In this document: positions 16,543 to 25,139 of the stretch, piece by piece
Layout of the letters: each line of letters starts with the position of its first letter
Position numbering within the stretch: position 1 is the first letter of the stretch
Assembly: GCA_045599035.1 (NCBI GenBank)
Contig: JAZRVI010000016.1
Coordinates: forward strand, 1-45,948
Length of the DNA stretch: 45,948 bases
From: CATZDY01 sp045599035
GTDB taxonomy: Bacteria > Bacillota > Desulfotomaculia > Desulfotomaculales > Desulfocucumaceae
Direction: 5' to 3'
Translations under genes and position numbers: made by a program
The notes under the pieces: model-generated
The model's database searches: none
Told to the model about the DNA's origin: nothing
The model's input: only the letters and a program-made list of their open reading frames with translations

Positions 16543-18105
16543 TTACCCCTCAATCTCTGTAATGATTTTATCAATTTCGTCACGCAATACCTGTTCTCTG
16601 GCTACGATTTCAGCAATTTCAGCATTCAGCTTGGCAATATCCACCTTTTCACGAGTATCTTCTGCTTCTACATAAGTGGAAACAGAAAGGTTATAGCCAT
16701 TTTCCACAATTTCTGCGTAGTCTGCCAGATGGGAGAAGTGAGCGACTTCCTCACGATTGGCGAAAATATTTACAATATACTGAATATTCTCCGGGGTAAG
16801 CTTATTATTGTTGGTTATTTTAATGCACTCCTTGCTGGCATCAATAAACAGGGTTCTGCTGTCCGCCTTGCTGCGTTTCATGACCATGATGCAGGTTGCA
16901 ATGGAAGTCCCGAAAAACAGGTTGGAAGGCAACTGGATAACGCAGTCAACAAAGTTATTGTCTATCAGATACTTTCTTATTTTTTTCTCGGCACCGCCAC
17001 GATACATAATACCAGGGAAGCAGACAATAGCCGCCGTTCCGTTTGGAGCAAGCCAGGAAAGGCTGTGCATGATAAACGCCATATCCGCCCTGCCCTTAGG
17101 AGCCAGAACACCTGCCGGAGCAAAACGAGGGTCATTGATCAGGAGCGGGTTATCATTGCCAGCCCAGTTTATGGAATATGGAGGATTGGAAACGATCAGC
17201 TCAAATGGCTCATCATCCCCATGCTGGGGACTGATAAGTGTGTCTTCGCATTTGATATCAAATTTATCAAAGCCGATGTCGTGCAAAAACATATTGATAC
17301 GGCAAAGGTTGTAGGTAGTGATATTAATTTCCTGTCCATAGAAACCATTGGTAACAGCTTCTTTTCCGAGAACTTTCTCGGCTTTCAAAAGCAGAGAACC
17401 GGAACCGCAAGCCGGATCATAAACCTTATTGATGGTCTTTTTACCCACTGTGCCAAGCCTGGTCAGTAATTCAGAAACCTCTGCCGGAGTGAAAAACTCT
17501 CCGCCGGATTTACCTGCATTGGAAGCATACATGGTCATCAGATATTCGTAAGCGTCACCAAAGGCATCAATTTCATGGTCTTTTACGGAGCCAAGATTCA
17601 TTTTTCCGATGCCTTCAAACAGTTTCGCCAGACGCTCATTTCTCTTAGCAACGGTAGTACCCAGCTTATTACTGTTTACATCAAAATCATCAAATAGTCC
17701 GGCAAAACTGCTTTCTGACTGGCTGCCTTTAGCGGATTCCTCGATATGACGGAACACACGCTCCAGGGTCTCATTTAGATTTTCATCGTTTTGAGCATGA
17801 GCTTTGACATTGCAGAACAGTTCCGAAGGCAGAATAAAGAAACCTTTCTCCTGTACCAGACCTTCTCTGGCTTCTTCTACTTCCTCATCAGTCATTTGAG
17901 CATAATCTTTATTGTTGCCTGCTTCGATTTCACCCTCATTGATATAGGAAGTAATATTTTCTGAAATATACCTATAGAACATCATACCAAGTACATAGTT
18001 CTTAAAGTCCCATCCATCTACAGCACCACGCAGTTCATCGGCAATTGCCCAGATAGCACGGTGAAGCTCTTCACGCTCTTGTTCTTTCTTGGTATCGACA
18101 GCCAT
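16543..18105 (-). CDS. hsdM: type I restriction-modification methyltransferase, M subunit
   Basis: A 520-residue adenine-N6 methyltransferase that protects host sites and forms the M2S core of the restriction complex. The HsdM N-terminal helical domain (about 10-150) is followed by the S-adenosylmethionine site (VYDPACGSGSLLLKA, residues 228-242) and the catalytic NPPY motif (307-310). The C-terminus is helical and contacts HsdS. GGAGG precedes the ATG. It is the first gene of the operon; upstream lie an 11-bp tandem repeat and the terminator of the unrelated pssA operon, so expression starts in that 75-base gap. No internal stop or frameshift is seen. Confidence 0.96.
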   Translation of the reverse strand: MAVDTKKEQEREELHRAIWAIADELRGAVDGWDFKNYVLGMMFYRYISENITSYINEGEIEAGNNKDYAQMTDEEVEEAREGLVQEKGFFILPSELFCNVKAHAQNDENLNETLERVFRHIEESAKGSQSESSFAGLFDDFDVNSNKLGTTVAKRNERLAKLFEGIGKMNLGSVKDHEIDAFGDAYEYLMTMYASNAGKSGGEFFTPAEVSELLTRLGTVGKKTINKVYDPACGSGSLLLKAEKVLGKEAVTNGFYGQEINITTYNLCRINMFLHDIGFDKFDIKCEDTLISPQHGDDEPFELIVSNPPYSINWAGNDNPLLINDPRFAPAGVLAPKGRADMAFIMHSLSWLAPNGTAAIVCFPGIMYRGGAEKKIRKYLIDNNFVDCVIQLPSNLFFGTSIATCIMVMKRSKADSRTLFIDASKECIKITNNNKLTPENIQYIVNIFANREEVAHFSHLADYAEIVENGYNLSVSTYVEAEDTREKVDIAKLNAEIAEIVAREQVLRDEIDKIITEIEG

Positions 18106-18139
18106 AGTTATTTATCCTCCAATTTCGTGAGTCTACTTA

Positions 18140-18161
18140 TAATACGATTTTAATACGATTT
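18140..18161. repeat. 11-bp tandem direct repeat upstream of hsdM
   Basis: TAATACGATTT occurs twice in direct tandem (18140-18150 and 18151-18161), 35-56 bases upstream of the hsdM start. This is the promoter region of the restriction operon, so the repeat may be an operator or a spacing-altering duplication. Confidence 0.85.
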
Positions 18162-18181
18162 TCCCAGGTAAATCCATGCCT

Positions 18182-18220
18182 GACAAAAAAAACAGCGAAA
18201 AATTTTACCTTCGCTGTTTT
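18182..18220 (-). terminator. terminator of the dinG-psd-pssA operon
   Basis: An 11-bp stem (18189-18199 with 18210-18220) is followed on the minus strand by a run of eight T. It insulates pssA from hsdM. The 18222-18349 stretch between it and the pssA stop shows no gene. Confidence 0.88.
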
Positions 18221-18349
18221 TAGAGCTTATTTTAAAATTTTTAACAAAATACCTCGAAGAAAAGAAGGCAGCCTTAAAAAATAAACCCGCAATTTTCTTC
18301 CTCTCCTTTCGGTTTTGTTCTTAATTTATTCAGGCTTCAGCTAAAGGTG

Positions 18350-18865
18350 CTAAATCTTGGGGAATTTCCAACGGCAAATCATGAGAAAAGCAAAAGCCAG
18401 CATAATAACGATAACCAGCAAAGGATGCAACGCTTCCCCCACCAAAACCAGCAAAGCACTAAAGCAGCCGGCAGCGGTGATCGGCATTCCTACAAAATAG
18501 TCTGAAATATTCAAAACATTAAATCGAGCCAGCCGTAAAGCTCCGCAAATTACAAAAATAATTCCGGCAGCCGCTCCCAAAAATAATATTTGATCCATTT
18601 TCCAGCTATAAACCAAAATAGCCGGAGCTACTCCAAAGGAAACCAAATCGCAAAGTGAATCTAATTGCTTGCCAAATTCTGAAGTTGCTTTGAGCTTACG
18701 GGCGGCTTTGCCATCCAGCCCGTCCAATAAAACTCCAATTAAGATCATTACTGCGGCCAGAATAAAATTACCTTGCAAACTATAAAACAAGGAGAGCATT
18801 CCGGCCAGCAGGTTCAGTAAAGTTATAATGCTGGGTATTCTTTCTTTAATCGGAAAACTGACCAA
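18350..18865 (-). CDS. pssA: CDP-diacylglycerol--serine O-phosphatidyltransferase
   Basis: Makes phosphatidylserine from CDP-diacylglycerol and L-serine in the membrane. This 171-residue protein carries the CDP-alcohol phosphotransferase signature with correct spacing (LLDGLDGKAARKLKATSEFG, then KQLDSLCDLVSFG), whose aspartates bind the metal, and about five to six membrane helices. The start is a TTG with AGGGG 8 bases upstream; no ATG or GTG fits the family N-terminus. It overlaps psd by 20 bases, so the two enzymes of phosphatidylethanolamine synthesis are translationally coupled. A strong terminator lies 130 bases downstream. Confidence 0.93.
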   Translation of the reverse strand: MVSFPIKERIPSIITLLNLLAGMLSLFYSLQGNFILAAVMILIGVLLDGLDGKAARKLKATSEFGKQLDSLCDLVSFGVAPAILVYSWKMDQILFLGAAAGIIFVICGALRLARFNVLNISDYFVGMPITAAGCFSALLVLVGEALHPLLVIVIMLAFAFLMICRWKFPKI

Positions 18866-19478
18866 TAATCGTCACCCCTCCCTTAACCTTGTCCCCTTCC
18901 TTAATCCGGATTTGGCATTCCAGCGGAACCATTATTTCGGTACAGGAACCAAAAAGAATAATCCCAAACCTTTGCCCTTGCTTCAAACAATCTCCAGGGC
19001 GTACATAACAGCGGATTCGACGGGCTACAAAGCCGGTAATTTGAGCTACACGAAATTTATGCTGTTCTGACTTCAAGCTTAAAACATTTTTTTCATTAAT
19101 TTCTGAGGCATGGCTTTTAAAGGCTGGTAAAAACTGGCCGGGACGATAGTCCAGGCTGACTAGTTCTGCTTCCACCGGAAAGCGATTGACATGAACATTA
19201 AAAACTGACAGAAAGATGCTGACTTTATAGCACTTTCCGCCCATAAACTCATCTTCCCATTCCTGAATGCTCATTACCTTGCCGTCCGCTGGAGACAGAA
19301 CCAGGTTCTTGTCCACTTTAATTTTGCGGGGCGGATTACGAAAGAAAAACAAGCAAAACAGCAATAAAATTCCGGGAATAAGTCCAAACCAGCCTGCACA
19401 ATAGAAGATGGCAGCCGTAACCACCAACCAGATACCGATATAAAACCAACCTGCTTTAGCAATCAAACATCTGTCCAT
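18846..19478 (-). CDS. psd: phosphatidylserine decarboxylase proenzyme (short, archaeal-type)
   Basis: Decarboxylates phosphatidylserine to phosphatidylethanolamine. The 210-residue proenzyme has two N-terminal membrane helices (about 8-26 and 29-47), then SPADGKV, FLSVFNVHVNRFPV and the self-cleavage site in IILFGSCTEI. Cleavage between the Gly and Ser of FGS would create the pyruvoyl group on the alpha chain. The size is that of the short Psd family rather than the longer E. coli form. AAGGAAG precedes the ATG, 22 bases after dinG. It is coupled by overlap to pssA, the enzyme that makes its substrate. Confidence 0.93.
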   Translation of the reverse strand: MDRCLIAKAGWFYIGIWLVVTAAIFYCAGWFGLIPGILLLFCLFFFRNPPRKIKVDKNLVLSPADGKVMSIQEWEDEFMGGKCYKVSIFLSVFNVHVNRFPVEAELVSLDYRPGQFLPAFKSHASEINEKNVLSLKSEQHKFRVAQITGFVARRIRCYVRPGDCLKQGQRFGIILFGSCTEIMVPLECQIRIKEGDKVKGGVTIIGQFSD

Positions 19479-19500
19479 AATTATCTTCCTTAATGTTGTA

Positions 19501-22257
19501 TTAACTCCATTTGTGTAATTCTTGAGCTATAGCCTGAACATCACCTTCTATATAATTTTTAACCGGCAGGCTGTTGCGAAAAAAGCGGCCATAGCCTTTG
19601 GTAACAATTCTTTCATCCAGAACAATCACCGCTCCCCGATCCTTTTCTGTACGGATCAGGCGGCCAAAACCCTGCTTAAGGCGTAAAACAGCCTGAGGCA
19701 AACTATATTCAGCAAAGGCATTTAAATTCTGTTCCTGCAAATATTCCTGCCGGGCTTCAACAATGGGTACTCCTGGCGACAAAAAGGGCAGCTTAACGAT
19801 AATTACACAACGCAAAGCTTCGCCGGGAATATCCACACCTTCCCAAAAGCTGGAGGCACCAAAAATCACAGCCCGGGAAGAGCTTTTCAATTCCTCCACC
19901 AGTCGCCAGCGGCCGCCGTCAATATTATGTCCCAAAAGACAAATATCCTCTTTTTCCAGGCTTTCTTTCAGCTTGAGATACATTCTTTTTAAAAGGCGAT
20001 GGGAGGTAAATAAAACCAAAGTCCTCCCGCCCATGATTTTAATATATTTGTCCAGGACTTCGGTCAGGGCTTCCACATACTCCTGATTGCCTTCTGCTCC
20101 CTGGCCAGGCAAATGCCTGACCACCCCCAGCATAAGCTGCTGGGAAAAGTTAAAGGGAGAACCAACCTGTTCCAAAAGCACTGTACTTTCCGGCAGTTGC
20201 TTCAAACCAACACTTTGACAAAAATAATCAAAGCTTCTATTAATAGTCAAGGTGGCGGAAGTCATAATTACCGGGCGTTCTTCTGCAAACAAACTGGCAT
20301 AAATCAAATTATCTACTTTCAAGGGAGCTGAATGTAAAATTAAATTGGCGTTTTCATTTTCTCCCATAACCTCAACCCAATAAACTGCGTCCGAATCCTT
20401 GCAGGAAAAAGATGCTTCCAGATTTTGCAGCTTTTGCAGACCCAATTGAAGAATTTGCTCTGCTTCCGAGCCAAAGCTTTCCCAAAAAAAATCCTGAACT
20501 GCCCAAAGCTGTATTTGCTGGCCTAAGTTCTTTAGGCTATGCAGCAAGTTTTTAAAGCTGAAAAGCAGATTATCATATTCAACCTGGGGAAAATTTTCAG
20601 TATAAAACATTTCCAGCTTTAAGCGGCGAATAATTCGGCCTTCTTCAATTTCTTTTTTTAAAAAATAATTTCGCAAAATATCGAAAAAGAGCCGCCAGTT
20701 TTTCAAGGCCATTTCCCTGAATTTGCTGCTTGTTTCCAGTAATTTTTGCCATTCCGAGGCTTCGGACAAAGGAACAAGCTGCTGCCAGCCATTCAGTAAC
20801 TTTCCTACTCTGAAAAGCCATCTGCCCAGATCATTACGGGAACAAACTGAACCTAATTGTTCCATAGCCGCATCCTCCAAATGATGAGCTTCATCAACAA
20901 TCAAAGGCCCATATGTCGGCAGGATTCTTTTTTCAGCTTTCAGATCAGCAAATAACAGGGAATGATTGGTAATGATAATTTGAGCTGCTTCCGCCTTGCG
21001 GCGGGCTCTCAGAATAAAACAGCCTCTTTTGAACCAGGCACAACGATTGCCCAAACAGGTTTCACTATCCCCACCTAGAGCTGTCCAGAAATCTGGTTCT
21101 GCTCCAAATAAATTAAGCTGACTGCGATCTCCGTCCTGGGTTTCGGAAAGCCAAATTAAAATTCGAGCGTAAAATAAGGCTTCTTTGGGAGTACAGTTGT
21201 CGGCATCAGCCAAAATCTGCTGCCATTTTCGCAAGCAGATATAATTTTGTCGGCCTTTGGCCAATGCTGCTGTGATGGAAAGCTGCAGGGCTTCCTGCAA
21301 AAAGGGCAAATCTTTTTTCCAAAGCTGCTCCTGCAAAGAAATGGTTCGGGTGGAAATTACCACTCTTTTTCCTTTTAGAGCCGCCCATTTTAAGGCGGGA
21401 ACCAGATAAGCCATAGACTTTCCAGTACCAGTTCCTGCTTCAGCTACCAAAATCTTATTTTCATTAAAGCTTTGGGCTACTTTTTTAACCATTTGAACCT
21501 GTTGTTCCCGAACCTGATAAGTCGGCATTTTTTTTGCCAAAATACCCTGGGGTTTAAAGCAGGCTAAGACCTCTTTTTCTTCCAACCTCACCTGATCGTG
21601 AAATTCCTCAAAGGCAATTTTATCCGACAGACTTTGGGTTTCAAGCGGCGGCTGCTCGAACCATGAGCTTCCAATGGCCGTTTGTCGAATTACTCCAGCC
21701 CAGGTCGAACCTGCCTTTTCCAGAAAAGCTGCCAGGGTATTTAATTTTTGCAGATCATAATTATTAATGATCTTTTGCAGTTCTTGATACAATTTCGTTG
21801 CATAAATCGCATCATCTAAAGCCCGGTGGGTGGTCTCCAAAGGAATTTGAAGCTGCTGACACAAGTCCCCCAGACGATGACTGGAAGCGGCCGGCAGAAT
21901 TAACCGAGCCAATTCCAAAGTATCATAATAAAGCGAAAAATATTTTCTTTGCAAAGCCATTTCAATAAAATTACAGTCAAAGGCAATATTATGGCCTAAA
22001 ACCGGATCTTGTTGAATAAAATCCAAAACCCGGGGCAAAACCTCCGCAATTTCCGGAGCGTTTTCCAGCATTTGATCCGTAATTCCAGTCAGTCGTCTGA
22101 TCATAACGGAAAGAGGCTGATGGGGCTGTACCAAAGTTTGAAAGCGATCAATAATTTGACCTCTTTCCACTCTAACCATACCTATTTCAATAATTTTATC
22201 CCGGTCAGGATACAAGCCGGTGGTTTCAATATCTAAAGCAATGTAGCAATTCAGCAA
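19501..22257 (-). CDS. dinG: DinG-family ATP-dependent helicase with N-terminal DnaQ-like exonuclease
   Basis: A large repair helicase of about 918 residues. An N-terminal DEDD 3'-5' exonuclease is complete: ALDIETTG (Exo I), GHNIAFDCNF (Exo II) and HRALDDA (Exo III). The XPD-like superfamily 2 helicase follows, with Walker A AEAGTGTGKS (about residue 275), DEAH in IVDEAHHLED, and motif VI QGFGRLIRT. Four cysteines between motifs Ia and II (CLRKWQ, NRC, GC and neighbours) could hold the Fe-S cluster known in this family. The frame opens at a TTG at 22296, but a TTG at 22257 has GGAG eight bases upstream and gives the usual short lead before the exonuclease, so it is preferred; this choice is uncertain. 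It heads the dinG-psd-pssA run. Confidence 0.9.
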   Translation of the reverse strand: MLNCYIALDIETTGLYPDRDKIIEIGMVRVERGQIIDRFQTLVQPHQPLSVMIRRLTGITDQMLENAPEIAEVLPRVLDFIQQDPVLGHNIAFDCNFIEMALQRKYFSLYYDTLELARLILPAASSHRLGDLCQQLQIPLETTHRALDDAIYATKLYQELQKIINNYDLQKLNTLAAFLEKAGSTWAGVIRQTAIGSSWFEQPPLETQSLSDKIAFEEFHDQVRLEEKEVLACFKPQGILAKKMPTYQVREQQVQMVKKVAQSFNENKILVAEAGTGTGKSMAYLVPALKWAALKGKRVVISTRTISLQEQLWKKDLPFLQEALQLSITAALAKGRQNYICLRKWQQILADADNCTPKEALFYARILIWLSETQDGDRSQLNLFGAEPDFWTALGGDSETCLGNRCAWFKRGCFILRARRKAEAAQIIITNHSLLFADLKAEKRILPTYGPLIVDEAHHLEDAAMEQLGSVCSRNDLGRWLFRVGKLLNGWQQLVPLSEASEWQKLLETSSKFREMALKNWRLFFDILRNYFLKKEIEEGRIIRRLKLEMFYTENFPQVEYDNLLFSFKNLLHSLKNLGQQIQLWAVQDFFWESFGSEAEQILQLGLQKLQNLEASFSCKDSDAVYWVEVMGENENANLILHSAPLKVDNLIYASLFAEERPVIMTSATLTINRSFDYFCQSVGLKQLPESTVLLEQVGSPFNFSQQLMLGVVRHLPGQGAEGNQEYVEALTEVLDKYIKIMGGRTLVLFTSHRLLKRMYLKLKESLEKEDICLLGHNIDGGRWRLVEELKSSSRAVIFGASSFWEGVDIPGEALRCVIIVKLPFLSPGVPIVEARQEYLQEQNLNAFAEYSLPQAVLRLKQGFGRLIRTEKDRGAVIVLDERIVTKGYGRFFRNSLPVKNYIEGDVQAIAQELHKWS

Positions 22258-22368
22258 AATTTTCACTCCGTTAAACCGGAAATTTTTTAACTCCAAAAGA
22301 TTTTGGGAGTTGATACCCGGATTATTATATCATAAATCTTCATCTTGAGCAATAAAAAAAACGGCAAT

Positions 22369-23042
22369 TCATTTTATCTCCTGCTCTTTGCTTTCAGTTG
22401 GATTGACCCAGGGAATAACTCCGTAATTTTCCGGCACCTCTCCCATAATAATGCTTTCGGCAATGGGAACTGTGGCCGTTACTTCTTTTTTAGCACTGGC
22501 ACCGGGAAAAGCTACTTGCAGGGTTACTTTAAACAAAGCATAGATCTTATGTCGGGACTGATTTAAGCCCATACTTTCAAATTCATCTTGTAATTGAATA
22601 TTAACTGCTCCTATAGTTTTCAGCTTAATCTTTAAAACCGGACCTCGATTAGCCAGCCAATAACTACCCCACAACTCGGTCAAAGGGATTTCCAGCTTAC
22701 TTTCACTTATTTGCTGCAAGGATTTATCTATGGCTAAAGAAAGTCGAGCCAACAAAAGATTGATGGCTTGAATATCAGCCTGTAATAAAACAATTTTATC
22801 TTCCTGATCTTTGTGAATAACAATTAAATCAGCATAACCTATTTCATGGTTGATTAGTTCAGCTTGAATTGCTTTATAGATCCGTTGATTGGCCAAAACA
22901 GCCAGGTCATTTTCTATTATTTGTTTAAACAAGGGTTTAATCTGCATATCTATTAGGCCAACTAATAAAAGAAAAAAGACTAATAGCGTCGATAAAATTA
23001 CTTTTTTTGGAATGCAAACTTCTTTCCAAACATTTTGTGCAT
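22369..23042 (-). pseudogene. yunB: sporulation protein YunB, with apparent frameshift near the 5' end
   Basis: YunB is a membrane-anchored protein of the mother-cell sporulation programme with unknown biochemical role. The body (22369-22947) is intact and typical: NDLAVLANQRIYKAIQ, an alpha/beta domain, and the IPLTELWGSYWLANRGP and VPIAESIIMGEVPENYG segments. The expected N-terminal anchor (KKVILSTLLVFFLLLVGLID) is encoded in the same frame just upstream but has no start codon. An ATG at 23042 with AGAAAGGG before it begins MHKMFGKKFAFQKK in another frame and hits a stop immediately after a run of seven A (23002-23008). Eight A would join the two parts into a normal YunB of about 223 residues. 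It may be a real mutation, a slippage site or a sequencing error. The gene precedes dinG. Confidence 0.75.
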
Positions 23043-23135
23043 AAGTAATTTACCCTTTCTACTTTGCTTACAAAACGGGCTTGTTTCATAACCAGCCTGA
23101 TTCTGATTTAAAATGAATTAATTTAACTTTTATAA

Positions 23136-23164
23136 TTGACTTGCTTGTTTCAAGCAGTTATAAT
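23136..23164 (+). promoter_or_regulatory. sigma-A promoter with dyad in the spacer
   Basis: TTGACT (23136-23141) and TATAAT (23159-23164) are 17 bases apart, upstream of the 102-residue gene. The spacer carries a perfect dyad, TGCTTG (23142-23147) and CAAGCA (23151-23156), that could bind a repressor. Confidence 0.8.
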
Positions 23165-23200
23165 AAGAAGTAATTGGTTTAATTAAAGGAGGAAGTTGTT

Positions 23201-23509
23201 ATGCCATTTGAAGTTTATAAACCCAGAGGAGAAAAACCGGAAAAAACACCTATCATCTCCTTATCCAAAACTTCTGTAGTTTTAAACACCGTCGCCAGAG
23301 AAAAGCTTAATACAGATAGAATTGAACTGGCCTATGATTCGGAAAACAAAATTATCAGAATTAAGGCTGTAGATGAAGGCGGAATGGAAATTAAAAAAAC
23401 TAAGGTTTTTGGCAAAGGATTTTTTAATCACTTTAACATTGACACTAAAGGTAAGTTTGAAGCTAAATTTGAGCCGGATGAACGCTCGTTATATGTAAAG
23501 ATTATGTAA
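23201..23509 (+). CDS. small hypothetical protein
   Basis: A 102-residue soluble protein I cannot assign. It begins MPFEVYKPRGEK and continues with alternating strands (PIISLSKTSVVLNTVAREKL, RIELAYDSENKIIRIKAV, KKTKVFGKGFFNHFNI), which suggests a small beta-rich fold. The pattern of a repeated RIEL...KIIRIK strand pair resembles small proteins often seen singly in Clostridia. It has a strong consensus promoter with a dyad in the spacer and an AAAGGAGGA site, and ends at a 13-bp stem-loop, so it is a monocistronic and probably well-expressed, possibly regulated gene. Confidence 0.8.
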   Translation: MPFEVYKPRGEKPEKTPIISLSKTSVVLNTVAREKLNTDRIELAYDSENKIIRIKAVDEGGMEIKKTKVFGKGFFNHFNIDTKGKFEAKFEPDERSLYVKIM

Positions 23510-23519
23510 TCCTGCTTCT

Positions 23520-23558
23520 AAACCAGACTCTTCAGAATGAGACCAAAGAGTCTGGTTT
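23520..23558 (+). terminator. bidirectional terminator between convergent genes
   Basis: A perfect 13-bp stem (23520-23532 with 23546-23558) lies between the 102-residue gene and tyrS, which converge. T-rich sequence follows the stem on the plus strand, and only a short T-run on the minus strand. Confidence 0.75.
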
Positions 23559-23566
23559 CTTAATAA

Positions 23567-24784
23567 TTATTTAATTTGGACAAACTTTCTTTTTCCGACC
23601 TTAATAATCATTCCGGAAGCTGGAGCAATTTTTAAATTGGGATCATCCGCTTTTTCGCCATTCAATTTTACTGCTCCTTGCTGCATCATCCGACGAGCTT
23701 CGCTGGTGCTGCCCACCAAACCGGCTTCCTGCAAAAGTTTGGGCAGCCATACCAGGCCATCCTCCAATAAATCAGCTTCTACGGCAAAAACTGGAATTTC
23801 ATCTGGCAGGTCATGCTTTTGAAAAATATTCTTAAATTCTTCTTCTGCTGCCCAGGCTTCTTTTTCACTATGATAAAACCCGACTATTTCACGAGCCAAA
23901 CGCATTTTAAGATCTCGGGGATGCAAAGTGCCTTCAGCCAGACCCGCTTTAATGCTCTTAATTTCTTCCAAAGAAACTGCGGTAACCAACTCAAAATATC
24001 TAACCATTAGATCATCCGGCAAGGACATGGTTTTTCCATACATTTCCCGCGGGCTTTCGTCAATGCCAATATAATTGCCCAGACTTTTGCTCATTTTCTG
24101 AACTCCATCCAGACCTTCGATAATTGGCATCATAATGGCAATCTGGGGTTCCAGACCATATTCCTTCTGCAAAGTACGCCCCATCAATAAATTGAATTTT
24201 TGATCCGTTCCGCCCAGCTCAATATCTGCTTTCAGTTTGACTGAATCATAGCCCTGCATCAGAGGGTAAAAGAATTCATGCACCCCAATTGGCAGGTTTT
24301 CCCGATAACGCTTCTCAAAATCATCTCTTTCTAACATTCTGGCTACTGTACAGTGGGAAGCCAGGGTGATTACTTCCGAAAAACTCAATTGACTCAGCCA
24401 TTCGCTGTTAAAAACCACTTTGGTTTTTTCCGGATCTAAAACTTTAAATATTTGTTTTTCATAGGTTGCAGCATTAATCAGAACCTGTTCTCTGGTCAAG
24501 GGCTTGCGGGTTTCCGAACGACCGGTGGGATCTCCAATTTGAGCGGTAAAATCCCCCAAAATAATAATGGCCTGATGCCCCAATTCCTGAAACTGTCTGA
24601 TTTTATGCAATACCACCGTATGCCCCAAATGAATATCCGGAGCGGTAGGATCCAAACCCAATTTAATCAGCAAGGGCTTTTGGGTGGCTATGGATTTTTT
24701 TATTTTGGCTTTTAATTCTTCTTCCGGTAAAATTTCTACAGTACCACGCTTGATTATTTCCAGTTGCTTTGCTAAATCCTGCAT
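23567..24784 (-). CDS. tyrS: tyrosyl-tRNA synthetase
   Basis: Charges tRNA-Tyr with tyrosine. The 405-residue class I synthetase shows the HIGH-type motif HLGH (52-55), the KMSKS loop (230-234), and a C-terminal S4 RNA-binding domain (about 340-400, LLQEAGLVGSTSEARRMMQQGAVKLNGEK). The anticodon-recognition region between them is of the long-helix type found in the TyrS2/TyrZ branch. GGGGGA precedes the ATG. Although many Bacillota synthetase genes carry a T-box leader, no T-box sequence is present in the 355-base gap upstream; only a sigma-A promoter is visible, so regulation by a T-box is unlikely. Confidence 0.96.
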   Translation of the reverse strand: MQDLAKQLEIIKRGTVEILPEEELKAKIKKSIATQKPLLIKLGLDPTAPDIHLGHTVVLHKIRQFQELGHQAIIILGDFTAQIGDPTGRSETRKPLTREQVLINAATYEKQIFKVLDPEKTKVVFNSEWLSQLSFSEVITLASHCTVARMLERDDFEKRYRENLPIGVHEFFYPLMQGYDSVKLKADIELGGTDQKFNLLMGRTLQKEYGLEPQIAIMMPIIEGLDGVQKMSKSLGNYIGIDESPREMYGKTMSLPDDLMVRYFELVTAVSLEEIKSIKAGLAEGTLHPRDLKMRLAREIVGFYHSEKEAWAAEEEFKNIFQKHDLPDEIPVFAVEADLLEDGLVWLPKLLQEAGLVGSTSEARRMMQQGAVKLNGEKADDPNLKIAPASGMIIKVGKRKFVQIK

Positions 24785-24818
24785 AAAGATCCCCCATTTA
24801 AATAAAGTACATTTTATT

Positions 24819-24848
24819 ATTTTAACAGAGAAAACCTGAAATTGACAA
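24819..24848 (-). promoter_or_regulatory. sigma-A promoter of tyrS
   Basis: On the minus strand TTGTCA (24843-24848) and TAAAAT (24819-24824) are 18 bases apart and end 35 bases before the tyrS ATG. The remaining 24849-25139 gap is AT-rich and shows no gene. Confidence 0.65.
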
Positions 24849-25139
24849 GCTCTCTGAAAAATTATTTTCTTACCCTGTTTTTAAGCAATTGTTTTTTAAA
24901 AAAGTATTTGGCCAAGCTGAAATCAGGAGACATAATTTGCAAATTGCTTGCTTTTAGAAGAACTGTTTGCTAAAATATTATAGGAAAGTGTCAATTGTAA
25001 AATTTATGCTTTTTGCTCCAAAGCTGGCTCTATGGCAAAATAAAATATATACAACCTTAAACAGTAAAAATATTTGTAAATTCAGGCTTAAAATCAGTAT
25101 GCTTTATCCAAAATGAACATAAGGAGGTAAACAGGCGTT

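Noticed and set aside
22289..22311. Terminator between yunB and dinG
   Set aside because: An imperfect hairpin exists, but the minus strand continues with A rather than T after the stem, so it is not a rho-independent terminator.
24785..25139. T-box leader for tyrS
   Set aside because: No T-box sequence (TGGNACCGCG-type) or specifier stem was found in the minus-strand leader; only a promoter is seen.
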